Shown: positions 1 to 11,890 of the stretch, piece after piece
Position numbering within the stretch: position 1 is the stretch's first letter
Layout: every line of letters starts with the position of its first letter
Assembly (NCBI GenBank): GCA_009760855.2
Contig: WPIO01000013.1
Coordinates: forward strand, 2,928,501-2,992,500
Direction: 5' to 3'
From: Cristatella mucedo
Taxonomy: Eukaryota > Bryozoa > Phylactolaemata > Cristatellidae
Length of the DNA: 64,000 nt
Position numbers and translations under genes: made by a program
The notes under the pieces: model-generated
Seen by the model: the letters and a program-made list of their open reading frames with translations, nothing else
Databases searched by the model: none
Told to the model about the DNA's origin: nothing

Positions 1-1383
1 TAGGAGGGTGTTAGCCTCTTGTCCCTGGCTTTGTCATTGTGTTTCTGTGCTGCCAGAAATGACCCGAGACGCCCCAGCCCGTGGCGCTAGCTGCTGGGCG
101 TACTTTTGTTACGTTTTCTCTTAGTCGGTGTAGATAATAAGTAGATGTTTAAAAAGTTGCTGCGAAGACTAATGTGTGGGCTAAGTGAGTAACAAAGTTG
201 ATGCTGCTGTGTGGTACTGTGGCCAACTGATCCTTGTCTTGGCACCTGTGCTGCAAATGACTGCCTATAAAAGCTCAGTTTTTGCTAAAGTCAGCAGAGC
301 CTGCGGGCGAGTGCATCGTCATATGCTGCTGTACCTCAAGTCTTCTCCAGCGATTTGCGTTCTTATTTGTCCTGTCAACACTGTGACAGTGGTCTCTGCT
401 TTCTGTACCATGTAGCGATTTGTTTTGCTTATTTATTACAGTGATTAGTTGTGGAGTAATGATTGGCGAGTGGCTGAAATGCTTCCCAAGCTGCATTGCA
501 TTGCTCCACCTTCATAGAGCTGCCCGTGCCAATGATCTTTACGCAAAGTGGAAGCCTGGATATGGAATCCAGAGCCAATCAGCTGTGTATGCTCGGTAAT
601 CGTTGGCTATTGCCTGCAATGAGAAAGGCAGCTAGCATCAAATAAATGAGCATCGCGAGCTCGGTACTTTCGTTAAGCTATTGACGGTGGATGGCTTTGT
701 TGAATGCATTTCGAGTTGTGCCCTCCCTCATCCGAGACCGAGGGAACTATAGTGTTACCTGCTGTCCAGCTTCCAATGCCTGCTTTGACACGGCCATTTC
801 TTTTAGGACTGCCTTGGCTGATGAATGGTCAGCTTAGCCGGCATACTACTGGGTTCTACAGGCTAGTCACTGTATCCGCCCTGCCCCACTGCTTTGTGGC
901 AGTCACTGCCACGTACGATGTGCTGCTGGGCGGGAATGCGTGCCTTAACTGATCACACACAGCTGATCTGATCGCGAAAGCTGACCAGGAATAGATTTCT
1001 ACGGGTATCTCTCTTTGAATACGGATGTGGATTTCGTATCTACCGGCTCCGTGGCGATTGAGTCACCCGCTATTAGTCTTTCCACCAATGCATCGGCGGT
1101 CTAGTTGATCTCCATTGCGTCACTGCTCCGTACGTTCTTCAATCATTTTCCGGTGTGAGTGGTTTACGGTAAAGAATGAATAGCTTGTGAGCTACTACAG
1201 TGTACGCCCTCTTGCCGCATATGCACTACCAAAGTCATCATGGAGGACTGCGATAGCCCTCTTTTGTGCTGAGGTAAAGCTTTCGAGTGCTCATGCAGGT
1301 TGCAAGTCAAGTTGTGCTTTGCATTCTCACGCATCCAGCAATCTGCCACCCACTGCCAGTGACGTGCTTACGGTGATTAATAG
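1..1383. other. Upstream stretch, nothing recognised
   Basis: Short open frames without splice or family support. Exons D or E of the decayed TLC copy were sought here and not found. Confidence 0.4.
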
Positions 1384-1775
1384 ATTCTGCCTCGATGGCG
1401 CTGATCGCAGTGCGCCATGAGCAGACTAGCCGCCGTGGTTGCGGGCTGCTATTTACCACATGCCACATTTCCTGCGAGCGCATCCTGGCTCTGCCGCACT
1501 ACTACTACTGCGATGCTCTACGCTGCCACCGGAACGCCCTGCTCGTATCAAAGCCGACTCGGCCGATGACCACTACGATCTCCAGGGCTAGCTTATGGAT
1601 GCAGTTAACATGATATGGGCGAGGAAAGGTGGTTCGAGGAGCTTCACATGAAGAGCTATTCGTGCAGCTCAGGGCCATCGGCTAGCAGAGGCCGCAGCTG
1701 TTGAGCTAGTGGCACCTGCCAGCCCAGTGCAGCCCATCAGACCAGCTGCTGCGTCCGGCACATCATGGTCCATGA
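1384..1775 (+). pseudogene. Decayed last exon of a third TLC-domain gene copy
   Basis: The segment opens with TTAATAG|ATTCTGCCTCG, the same acceptor context and first codons as the middle-copy exon F'. Recognisable pieces in shifting frames follow: GCGGGCTGCT, ATCCTGGCTCTGCCGCAC with a tyrosine run, then ATGGATGCAGTTAACATGAT and a match to KVVRG. Indels and stops break the frame. Homology continues past the coding end into the 3' UTR of the middle copy (AGCTGCTGCGT, GGCAC). No upstream exons are visible in the first 1.38 kb, so the rest of this copy, if any, lies outside the window. Confidence 0.75.
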
Positions 1776-3064
1776 TGCGCGCGCTCAGTGCAAAGCCTGC
1801 AGATCAAGGCTGCCAGCATGAATTGGCCGCGCCACGCTTCTGCGCATCGGAACGATCTGAGTACTGGCAAAGTGGTCACGTGGCTGCTGGGTGCTCAGCC
1901 ATTTAGCCATTCACTCACTAGTGCTAGTCAGCGACTGCCGAATTTGCACCCAGGCTGTGACACTGACGGCATGTCTTCAGCCCGTCGCTTCAGGCAATGC
2001 GCTTCCTCGTAGGGCGCTCTTGCTTTTTCTGCTGTCACTTTATGGTGTTTGGATCTTACGTTTGAATCTGCACATCGCTAAGCGCCACAGCGCTTGGCCA
2101 GAGGGCTGCACTGGCTGCCACTGCATGGAGCAAGGGAGGGGCGTGGCACTGGAGACAGTGACTTGGCAGAGCAGGCAGCACGCCCTCACTGCCTATGAAC
2201 AGCCACTCAGGCCTCAAGCCATGGATCCTGATCTTGCTCATGTGCGTGTGCGCCAGCAGCTTATGTTGCTATCTACGGCACAATGTCAGTGCCCAGCATC
2301 CCACAGAGTCTGGGCCCTCAGCTTAGTTTAGCATTGGGCTGGCGATTGTATAGTCTTCAAATCTCGAGAGCGACCTCAGTCAACTGATCATTCACTTAGC
2401 ATCAACGCTTACAGAAGGCTGTCCGTCACCCCAGTGGCGGCTACCTGTCGTCAAGACTGACAGCAACCGTCGATGTTTGACCAGCACTCGAATTCTTACC
2501 TCAGAGTCTCGCATCCTTGACACTAATGCATTTGCATACCAAGTTTGTATAAATTTTTATCTGCATTGTTGGTACCGAATAATGTTAACTTTTATTGAAA
2601 CAACCTCATTGTAGACCTTGTTGCTTGCTGGCCAGCCGCAATGAATAATAATCCTCCGAGCGACCTGCTTCAAAGAATGTTATATCAGTGAACACCTCAG
2701 AGAATCGTATCTGTCAGTACTCTTGCTGTAACCTACATTAGTATTGCAATCCTGTAAGGGGTTCCGTTGTAATTTTAGCAATGCCAAGAGTATGATAAAG
2801 AGTGATATTGCTGATGTTTGGCTTTTCGTGATTCGTTCATCGGAATTGCTAGTGCATGACGTAATTTTGGGCGTCAAAGCAATGATGTAAGACTTCCTAG
2901 TTGAAATCTCGAACAAGCCGCTTTAGCGCAAACGATAAACTTGCCCTCTTTAAGCCATGTACGGGGTGTAACGTCGGACTGACCGGTCTGTAACCTGGTT
3001 TGACCAATAATTCCTACTACCTTCCAAGATTTCAACCGATTACTCGAGTCTGGCATCCGTGATT
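1776..3064. other. Intergenic, nothing recognised
   Basis: A 146-codon open frame at 1891-2331 shows no family features or membrane pattern and overlaps other open frames. Confidence 0.4.
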
Positions 3065-4260
3065 CTACGAACATGACCAGCCCTTTAATAACACTGGCGT
3101 TGTTCGAATCAGCATGTCTGATCGTGTTTCAATCCGTGTCGTGGGGGTCGGTCTCACGAAAATTATGTTGGAGTCCACCTCAAGGTTTTTGTACTCGACC
3201 CGCCTTATTCTCCATTTATGCAACCTCTGGGAAGGAGTCATTGAATCACTTTGGTGGATATCACTTCTATGCTTTGACGATACTCAGTTGTTGTCTAGGC
3301 AAATTCTGAATCTGCTGCAGCAACTGAGAAACTGAATGCGCACGCCGATATTCGATCACAGATGTCCTGAAATTTCACAAAGAAATTAAATCATGATAAA
3401 CCGAACTGCTCTGGGACACCCTAAGCATATCGCGCTGGATTAAGGCGTTGCTCATGCGGTGACCACCATTGTGCAACCATCTACTCACATGCTCAAAATT
3501 TAGGTGTCGTTTTCCAACAACTGCCTCAGACAAGCTTTCATTAAAGTCTGCTTCATTATGCATCACATCCTATCCCATCAAGACTGTCTCCACAGTGGCT
3601 TATTGAAATTTAACTATCCTCAGTTCTATCTCGGCTTGATTGTTGTAAATTCCCTTTTGGCTGGGCTACTTAAAAACAGCTTCAATAGGCCACTGCAGCT
3701 GACTATAAGACATGGCTGCAGGGCTCATCTACAAGTCAGTGGTTTGACACGTGTCTCCTTTGCTAAAAGAGCCAGGATGGTTGCCGGTTGGCTGATACAG
3801 GCAAGTTCTTGCTTCTATTAAACTCACGGGCTGACTTGGCTCCTTCGTACCTAGCTGAACTGCTGGATCAATTTCAGCCTGTTCCGCGCCCCGGTCGCAA
3901 CAGGGGACAACAAATTAGCTGTCCCATTCCTCGCAAAGACGGTTGGCGGCAGAAGCACTACAGCTCTGCGGGTCCCTGAACTGTGGAACTCGCTTCCACG
4001 ATTCCGCCCATCCACAACGACAACTACTCTTTACCGCCGACTATCGGCACATCCACTTTTCATGGTCCTGAGCTGCTACTTCCATGCTACTCACTACCTC
4101 AACTGCTCTCCTGACCTCTGCTAGTAACCACTTTCTCTTCTTTGTGGACATTTATTCTCAAGAAAGCCTTAGGCTGCAGTTCCTTCTACAAAACTCTCCT
4201 GCTTAACACACACGGTCTTTATGACTTGTGGGTTTTCAGACAGAATATATATACATACAA
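3065..4260 (+). mobile_element. LINE family B, decayed RT to 3' end
   Basis: Aligns with the family B copy at 54.4-55.7 kb. GTCCACCTCAAGGTTTTTGT corresponds to the GVPQG block, [10 protein letters not shown] and then QNLGVVF are readable, and near 3835 comes LAPSYLAELLDQFQP. The 3' end reads CACGGTCTTTATGACTT. Numerous stops and shifts show it is long dead. Confidence 0.7.
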
Positions 4261-5749
4261 AGGAATACATCATAGAGTTCAAGGAGATCAGCAGAGGCTA
4301 ATTCGAACCTAAGCCCTAACCTGGAGTACAACTTTGCATGCGCTTTGTGTGTTTTGACTAAATCAATAAATATTAATGGCGACTATTCTCGAAAATCTCT
4401 AAGGTTTAAATCAACAAACGCTATCAGTTGTGACCGGTTTGAATCGACTGAGCCAATCAGGTTGTAAACAACGGCCGCTTCCCGCAAACTTGTTTGTTTA
4501 CAAAAATTCTCCATTTTCTCTTGGCTCACGCGTCTGCGTAAAGCGCTGCAATAAGCGATCAGGTTGTCATGGTTATGAAGTTAAAAGAGTGCGAGCTTGG
4601 TGAAAACCGTTACAAACGTTGACCTAATGGAAACACATATGGATTGCTGTTTTGACCTTAGTTCGCCGAAATCTTGCGTGCCCTGGACATCTAAGTGTTA
4701 CGTGCTGCTAGGCCCAAGTGAGCATCACCGCCAGTAAGCATATCCAGCCCGCCGCCACTTCCCTGGTGCTACTGCCCGACGGGCTACGAAGATACCTTCT
4801 ACCGACTCTTAGCGACCGCCTTGCGGTCAGACAATCTGCCCGGTCCTTTTGTAAGTACGCCATATCGATTCATGCAATTATAATTATATATTATGCAATT
4901 TGTGTATTATATGATGTTATTAACCTGTTATTATTATAATTATATTCGCCATTCCAACCTGTATTCCGGTTTGAACGCTGCAATAAAGACTCGCACAGTT
5001 TTCAGCCCGCTCGCTTAGCATGTGAGAGAGTAATGAGTTCAAGCTCCTGTATTTCAACATTGTCTCAGCTGCCCATCGTCTCTCTCCTCTCAAGGACTGA
5101 CGCTGAAATGCCTCACGATCGCCGTCAGGCATCCAAAAGCTCAAATCTGTAATCTGGGTTCCTCTTACCAGGAACGCCACCGCATCATGCAATAAACCCC
5201 TACCTTCAGCGATAAAGTTTGCTTTTCTTAAACAGTTTGCACGACAAGGCCATTTGTTATCGGACTCACCAAATAAACCATCAGCCAAGCTTCTTCCTCC
5301 AGATAACGCCTGCCCCATCTCACTTTCTTTTTCACTCGATGTTCAAAGTGGGCAGTTGGAGTTCTATCGTCCTCCCAGGCTCAGCCGCTCAGGTCATCCG
5401 AAACAATCGTTGAATCCTCGCCACTGTTCTGGGTCCTCGGCAGCCGGCGCCAACGGTGGCAGCAGTAATCACCGTTGCCCCAGGCCCCCGTGTCAAGACT
5501 TCCACCAATTTGAATTCTTTGTGATCTCTGTTCGATTGCGTTCAATAAATCGACCCTTCTTGATGTGGGTGAGTTGAACACTGACGACTCAGCCGGTGTT
5601 GAGACGGGTATCGATCATCGACGACTCCATTCCGCCAAACACGACGGCCCATCGATATTTTTCATAACTCTATGCATGTTCTGCCACGATTGTATACTGG
5701 CGTCCCCAGATGATGCAAGAGCTTGCATCGGTAGCGGTGCTACTTAGTC
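4261..5749. other. Intergenic, nothing firm
   Basis: A 132-codon antisense open frame at 4920-5318 contains a RGERRW stretch that faintly resembles the linker of LINE ORF2, but no diagnostic motif supports it. Confidence 0.35.
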
Positions 5750-5875
5750 TTCGTCTGTAGCTCACAAGAAGCACGAAGACTAGTCAGTGGTTGCTTACAC
5801 GAGAGTTTATGTAGCACACTCTGCGAAAGCCTAGAGGCTTTCGTACGCATTCGGTAGCCAACCAGACTTCACCGA
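5750..5875 (-). mobile_element. LINE family B 3'-end fragment
   Basis: Matches the antisense family B 3' end, including GTACGCATTCGGTAGCCAAC and the GCACACTC block. A short truncated copy. Confidence 0.6.
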
Positions 5876-6239
5876 AAACTATGCGCGCTGCGGTCTCTCT
5901 ATCCTGTGGTTTCGCTAAGCCTGCTTTCGCGGGCGAGCACGTCTACGCTCGGCCGTGCTGGCAGCAGCAACGGGTCATTCTGCTCACTGCCGCTTGGGCG
6001 GTTCGCCGATCAGCAAACGCCTCGATACTGGCCAGCTTCATGTGCAAAGAGTCACAGCTTTCCGTGAGCATGCTGGCAGCTGGGTGAGGCGGTAACCTTC
6101 TACGACCTCTGCCGCAAGGTCAGTCTGGGTTCTTCGAATCCTGAGATAAGGACGTTCATGAGTTGTACTGCTATGGCGTCTATGGTGAAAAGCCGCAATA
6201 AGCTTCTGTAGCTCTACAAAGAGGCTGTTCCAGTCGCTG

Positions 6240-6312
6240 GTAATTATTCCATCTCATAACGAAGACCAGGAAGCATAGCTGATTCAGGAGAGCAGTTGAG
6301 GTTGTGGGCGTC
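6240..6312 (-). mobile_element. Possible LINE family B fragment
   Basis: GGAAGCATAGCTGATTCAGG followed by AGAGCAGTTGAGGTTGTG resembles the antisense family B segment seen near 28.2 and 54.56 kb. Short and diverged. Confidence 0.4.
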
Positions 6313-6989
6313 TTGAAAATAATTAATTTGGCCATAGCGCGCCCTAAAAGAGCCCAGCTCCTCATTCAGGCGCTTCGCGCCACCTCAGCTCGAGCCACGA
6401 CTAAAGCCTGACCTTGGTCAGGCGACCTTAACTACTGGATCAGACAAGCCTCAGCAGTGAAGACTCTCTGTGTGTGAGCGAGTGTGTCCACGTGTGTGCA
6501 GGCGCGTGTGCGGCAATGTTCGTGCGAGTGTGATCCTGCACAATTCTGGCTGCACGTCTGCCGCGCTTGCCGCGCCAGCTCCTCGGCCTGGCCAGCCCTT
6601 AAGCCCATGCTGCGAGCACTTGACCACCGGTTCCGGCTGGCTTCGGAGGCGATGGGTTGCCTTGTGTCGGCCGGAATGACACAAACAGGCAAGAGGCGCA
6701 AGCAGCCGATTAATCGACCCGAAATCAACTGTAGCTCCGCGTGGATGAAAGCAAGAGAATGTCCGCACGAGAGGCCACGAGCGAGCGCCAGTGCAGCTCA
6801 CCGTGAGCATCGGTTCGGATCCAGAGAGTGGCCCGATCGAAAACTCTGCTCGCCCACTGCAGCCAGCAGCACTTTGTCTTCTCACCATGTGAAGCGCTTC
6901 ATCGTGGGTTACCGCTGACGTTCCCCCTCCCCCGCCCCACACTATTCAGGTCTCGATATCAAAGTACCATGCGTTTGACCTGAAATAGC

Positions 6990-7670
6990 GAGTACTGCCC
7001 GCCGCTGCGGGTCCGGACCGACTGCAGCCGCTTTACCGAAAATAGCCCGCGGAACTGAGTCTACGTCAGAGTTCTAAAGGTTCGGATCAGTTCGATTAGG
7101 GGCGTGTTCGTTTCCTCAGCGTCGGCTCACTGCTGTTTTGCTTTTGGTCAAGCGGTCTGATTCGCCCGCGTTTTGTGCGTGAGCTATCATCCGCAAACGA
7201 ACCCGTTTTTCGTCTGTGTTTGAGCTCTATCACTGACTCAGTGGTAGTGTCCGCTCAGCCTCAAAGCAGCTGCTCAGAGGTCCAGGCCTTCGCCACCACG
7301 TGCTCGCTGCGGAGTGCCGGCCGTGGCCCGCGCCGAGCCTGGCCCGGGCTGCACGCGTCTTGCAGATCGGGCGGCTCGGTTCGACTCTGGTCATGACGGC
7401 GCGCCCCTCTGCGCCCGACCTCGCATGGTGCGCCGGGCTGCAGGGTGCATGCCCGCGCGCTGCGCTGCTGCTGCGCGCGCGCGCGGGTGGAGCAGGAAAC
7501 GCTGCGCGCCTCGCCCGCCCTGAGCTGGGTCGCACCAACTGCGTTCTTCGTGCGCCGAACGTGCGGCGCTCCAGCACGGATCGGCTTGTGCTGAGGCGAT
7601 CAGTTGTCCCTGTCGCCGAAAACTTAGCATGGTGCGGGTGCATTAGCCGCGTGTCGGCTTGAGACTTTTG
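6990..7670. promoter_or_regulatory. CpG-rich stretch, possible promoter of the middle TLC copy
   Basis: Strongly GC- and CpG-rich, including GCGCGCGCGCG near 7474. It resembles the CpG-rich region upstream of the intact copy. No coding exon was recognised in it. The open frames on both strands are probably composition artefacts. Linking it to the middle gene is inference from position alone. Confidence 0.25.
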
Positions 7671-8449
7671 GGTTTGGCGAGCTAACACTAGAGGAGTGCG
7701 CTTGGTTACTACCTAGGAAATGCCGCAGAGCCGAGCAAATATGCGACACATTTGAGATACCGCCGTTAGCCATGTTCCCACCGCTTGTGACAGCCGGCCT
7801 AGCCTCAAATGCGGTCCCCTGCTATGAGCGCCAGGTGAAAGCACTGAAAAGTTCGCGCGTTCCCTATCGGCAGCCCGGATGCCCAAAGCGCAGTCGACGT
7901 GCTCCTCTTTGAGAGCTGAACTTGTCAGCGCCGCGGTCCAGCACTGATGGTTTCTGTGGTTAACGCCTAATGGAAGCTGCACATCACGGTCAAACGCTGC
8001 ATGACCGACTTGCTCAGCTGTTCGTGGCATTCTCTCTCTTTTACCTACTTAACTTTGGGATCTAAGCAGCCTGTCACGTGGTCAGACTCGAAGTTTGTGG
8101 CTGCACAAATGCAGCTTCAAACGCCGTAAGTAATATTTTAATGCAGATTACCGTATTTTAAACGAACGAGAGGTGGCCTGTGCTCGTTTGCTGTTTCTCT
8201 TCAGCGTGTTACGACTGTAGTCATACGTACCGTCAAATCCGCTTCGGTTCGGCTTATATCAGCAGCTTTCTATGCTATGTAGCTGACAAAAGCTACTATG
8301 CAGTTAGCATTCACCTCGCAAATCGTAAAGTACAGGCGTGAAACGTCTCACTCTAGAGACTTCAATTCGACAGGTCGTTTGTGGAAAAGCTCAGCGGATT
8401 TGTGGCTTGAATTTGATCTTCAAAGTACACCAATTTCCAGCCCATTATC

Positions 8450-8610
8450 CAGCTGATTTAGACAGACCTTTTACATAACGCTTTGAAGAGCCCTTTTTAA
8501 GCTATCACCACGGCTTGCAGCGACGCTACCGAATCGCCTCGTGAGATTCGAGACCCACGACCTCGGTTCGGGTGAAAAAGCAACCGCCGCTACCCGGTGT
8601 GTCTAACCGG
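8450..8610 (-). mobile_element. SINE family 2, inverted copy
   Basis: Antisense order CAGCTGATTTAGAC, CTATCACCACGGCTTGCAGC, GATTCGAGACCCACGACC and AAGCAACCGCC matches the 22735-22905 copy. Confidence 0.7.
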
Positions 8611-9606
8611 CTCACACGCGCTTACCAGTGCTGATGGGCGAGCACTCATACATAAGTCTCTATTGTATGGTGCCTCAAGAGGAGCTTAATCTCTCCCTGG
8701 AAGGCACTATGGGTAGTAATATGCTAAAGGAAGCATGGTCCAGTTATGGTTGCTGGTCAAACGTGTGGAGCTCACTTGGTTACTGTTTTATCGTTCTTGC
8801 ACTTTACGCAGCAGGGCTGTACATGCGTTTTCTTTGCGCTTTTTGAAGTGAAACGTGTACGTATGCGAGTTGATGCATGAGTGCGTGTTTTGTACGCATA
8901 CTATGTCATGCAGGGTCTCAAGTGGCAGACAGCTAATACCTCATTACTCATGCGACCAACCTCAAATCAATCCTTCACGAGGGTTTCCATACACTGGTGT
9001 TCTGGGATGTGCAAAATAAGCTACTGACCCAGTGCTCTAAACTCAAAGATGATAGATCTCTTGCTGCCCTGCATTAATGTCCATATGTTCGAGCTCATCA
9101 TGTCACATTGTGGTCTTCCTGCCCTAGCAATCTGGGAACTTCCAGCTGTGAGAAGAAATTATAAACATTCTGTCAACATGACTTGAAAACTAGGGACCTC
9201 CTTTACAGATTTACATGTGGTTGCGGGATTAAACAAGAGATTGGCTGCGATGTGTTGTCATAGCGGGGATATCCAGAGACTCACTGCGTTGTCTGTAAGC
9301 ACTAGAAGATTGTTGGGGTTCTCTGAGTAGCCTTTGTAAGTCATTCACGTGTGTGTATCAACCAGCGTACTACTCAGAACAGTGCTTATCTAGTTTTTCA
9401 GGCGTGATTTTCACATGGACGTTCTAGCACTTCTTTTCTCGATGTGCACTCTCTGTTGCTGTTCGAGTCATTGCTCAGCTTCAATCCATAGCACTTTTAT
9501 TTACTACTTGCAAAGCTCCACGACGCTGTGCCGGTTGCTTGGAATCATCCTGACTCCTCTGGGCACTGTCAATTCCATGCTGGCTTAGTATTGGCGACTA
9601 TTTGAG

Positions 9607-9690
9607 GCACTGGGTTGGCCGAGTGGTTGAAAGGTGCTCGCACTCGAGCGAGGTCATTGGCCTTGAGTCGCGGGCTTTAGCTCGTAACCT
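9607..9690 (+). mobile_element. tRNA-like head, probable SINE fragment
   Basis: GGTTGGCCGAGTGGTTGAAA resembles a tRNA A box region of the Ser/Leu type. A GTCGCGGGCTTTAGC element downstream is a poor B box. It does not fold into a complete tRNA by eye, so a SINE remnant is more likely than a functional tRNA gene. Confidence 0.4.
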
Positions 9691-11804
9691 GACCTGTGAA
9701 CTGGTGTTGGTTCTCTCAAGGTGCCATACCAAATGAAATCTCTTCATTTTATCTACTGTCTGTGCTTTTGGTGACTGTGAAGCTTGTAAAATTAGATTAC
9801 GATCTATACTTCCGTTTTCATGTTTACCCGACCAAGCCTAGTGTCACACAGGGAGACAGGATGAAAAGTCTACACCCTCAAAACAAGCTCAAACCAGCGC
9901 AATACATTGGTGGAGCTCTGCATGGAACTGAGTGTCCTGTTCATAGTCTTTCAATGTGGAATGATATATCGTTTAGGTTCCTCATCTGTGAGACATATAT
10001 TTGAGGTCAAGAGGAGGAGCCCACCCAGGGCTGAATCTTTGCTGTGCATCCCGAGCATCTCTGTGTGGGTTCTGAGCACTCCCAGCTGGTGGAAGAATTC
10101 TCGCCTGTGCTAACTACGATGCTTTTCGCAGTTGTTTCAGAAGCTGCTGCGCTTGTCTGCCAGGATTGTTGCAGCTGCCACATTACCCTTCTGCGAGCAT
10201 AGCACTGAGACTCGCTTTGTGTCCCCATGGCGCTCTCTTTCTCGGCCAACCTCCTCGAAATAGCCCGCTCCACCGAATGATCCGTCCGTGCGCTTGGCCT
10301 CCTCCGGCTTAGTCGATGCTAGCGCTCTCTACCAGTTCTCAGATCCTTCAGGAGATCTGGTGCCTTCGAGCCTTATCGTCAAGCACGCCCAGACTCATAC
10401 TGTATCACAGTATTCACTGCCTTGGTGACCGTTTAAGGAGAGCAACAAATAAACTGTGTCACTCAGGTTCTCACTGAGTCATTTTGTCTGAGTCAAGATC
10501 GGATCGTAACGTGTGTCCTTTACGATCCTTCTAGTGTGTAAAGTTGGTTTTTATGCATATTATCCACTATTCGATGTCTACATTCCTATTGCTGCTGCAT
10601 GTAGCCAGAGAAAGTTGATCATCTAGGATGACTTGTGCTGACATGATTTTGTCGGTAATATTTCTGTGTTTGAGAGTCGACGGCTGATCAATTGGATTTA
10701 CTCGGCGTGCTATATTGTGCCCGCGCTGATTTTCTGGCACGGCAGCTGAGCGTCCACATTGCTCGTGCTTCTGTGCGGCGTCTAACGTCGACTTTGTCTG
10801 CTGACACATGTGCACACTATATCTTGGCGCATTCAGCTCTTTTTCTGGCGAAACTTGCAATGGGCATCGTTGATAGGGAGGTGCTGCTGATCGTGCCTGC
10901 CTCGGCAGTTTGTGTCTCATTTTATTTTTGTGCCTCTGGATAGCTTCCTCGCATTTTCATATACTGCTGTACTATGTATGCAGTGGACTAGAGTAGAAGC
11001 GCCTCGAGTTGGATGGAGGTGAGTTAGCGAACTTGTTTGTCAGGCATTACATATGTAGTGTGCTGACTATTAAAAGGCAGGACATCAGTGCCCATGCCAT
11101 ATCAGTCGTCTTTCCACTCTAAAAGTGATAACGCATTGTTTGAGTATTCCCTTGTTTGAGTTTTCGAGCCTCTCACTGCCTGGCGCGCTGGTTGAAAGGG
11201 AATGCTTGTGCGACGGATCTGCGAGGCAAGGCCTGACATGAGCGACCATCTGCTTCACCCTGCTGTGGAAGTGCCAGCCTCTCGATGTCTATTGAGGCGT
11301 AATGTGCACGGAAGGCTCAAGCGTCACTCGTTTACGATGGTCAGAGAGTGCGAGTGTGCCAGGTCTGCGGGAGCTAACATTACGACGTGTCCACCGAGCC
11401 AATCAGCTTCTGCCAGTCACTCTGCGACCAGGCCATCGCGCTTTCAGCAGCTGCTCTCCACCGACAAATAAGCTGACCTGCCCATGGCACCAGTGCAGAG
11501 CTGCGCCTCGGGTAATGGTCGATATAAATGCAATTGCCGAAGTCGGCTTGAAGTACACTGCCGTTCTGGTTGGATCGTGCGACGTGATAAATGCAAGAAT
11601 GTATATTACGAGAATAAGCCAGTAATATCTGCTCACAATAATAAAGTGCTAAACAACTAGAATAGTAAATAATAATAAATGCGAGTAGAGTGTAAATCTG
11701 GTGCTAACCATTTGGTTTGCCTTTTTCTCGTTTCGTGAAGCCTCAGAGTGCTCCGGTGAGTCACTGGTCCTATCCAAAGCTGTTGTATCCTGTCGCTCTA
11801 GCTT

Positions 11805-11890
11805 TAATAATAATCATAATAAGTAATACATTTGTAACAACATCTCTGAGGACTTAATCTCTTCTTCTAGGCACTTTGACGTATGTAAAG
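11805..11890 (-). mobile_element. Family A-type LINE/SINE 3'-end fragment
   Basis: An (AAT)n-like run is followed by TCTGAGGACTTAATCTCTTC and TAGGCACTTT, the antisense form of the family A hairpin tail, diverged. Confidence 0.5.

Noticed and set aside
4920-5318. 132-codon antisense gene
   Set aside because: No recognisable domain, ends in an ATT-rich run, and no splice or conservation support.
9607-9690. Functional tRNA gene
   Set aside because: The A box region is good, but no proper anticodon stem, B box and acceptor pairing could be traced. SINE fragment preferred.
11180-11225. Another tRNA-like SINE head (GCGCGCTGGTTGAAAGGG)
   Set aside because: No B box or shared body follows.
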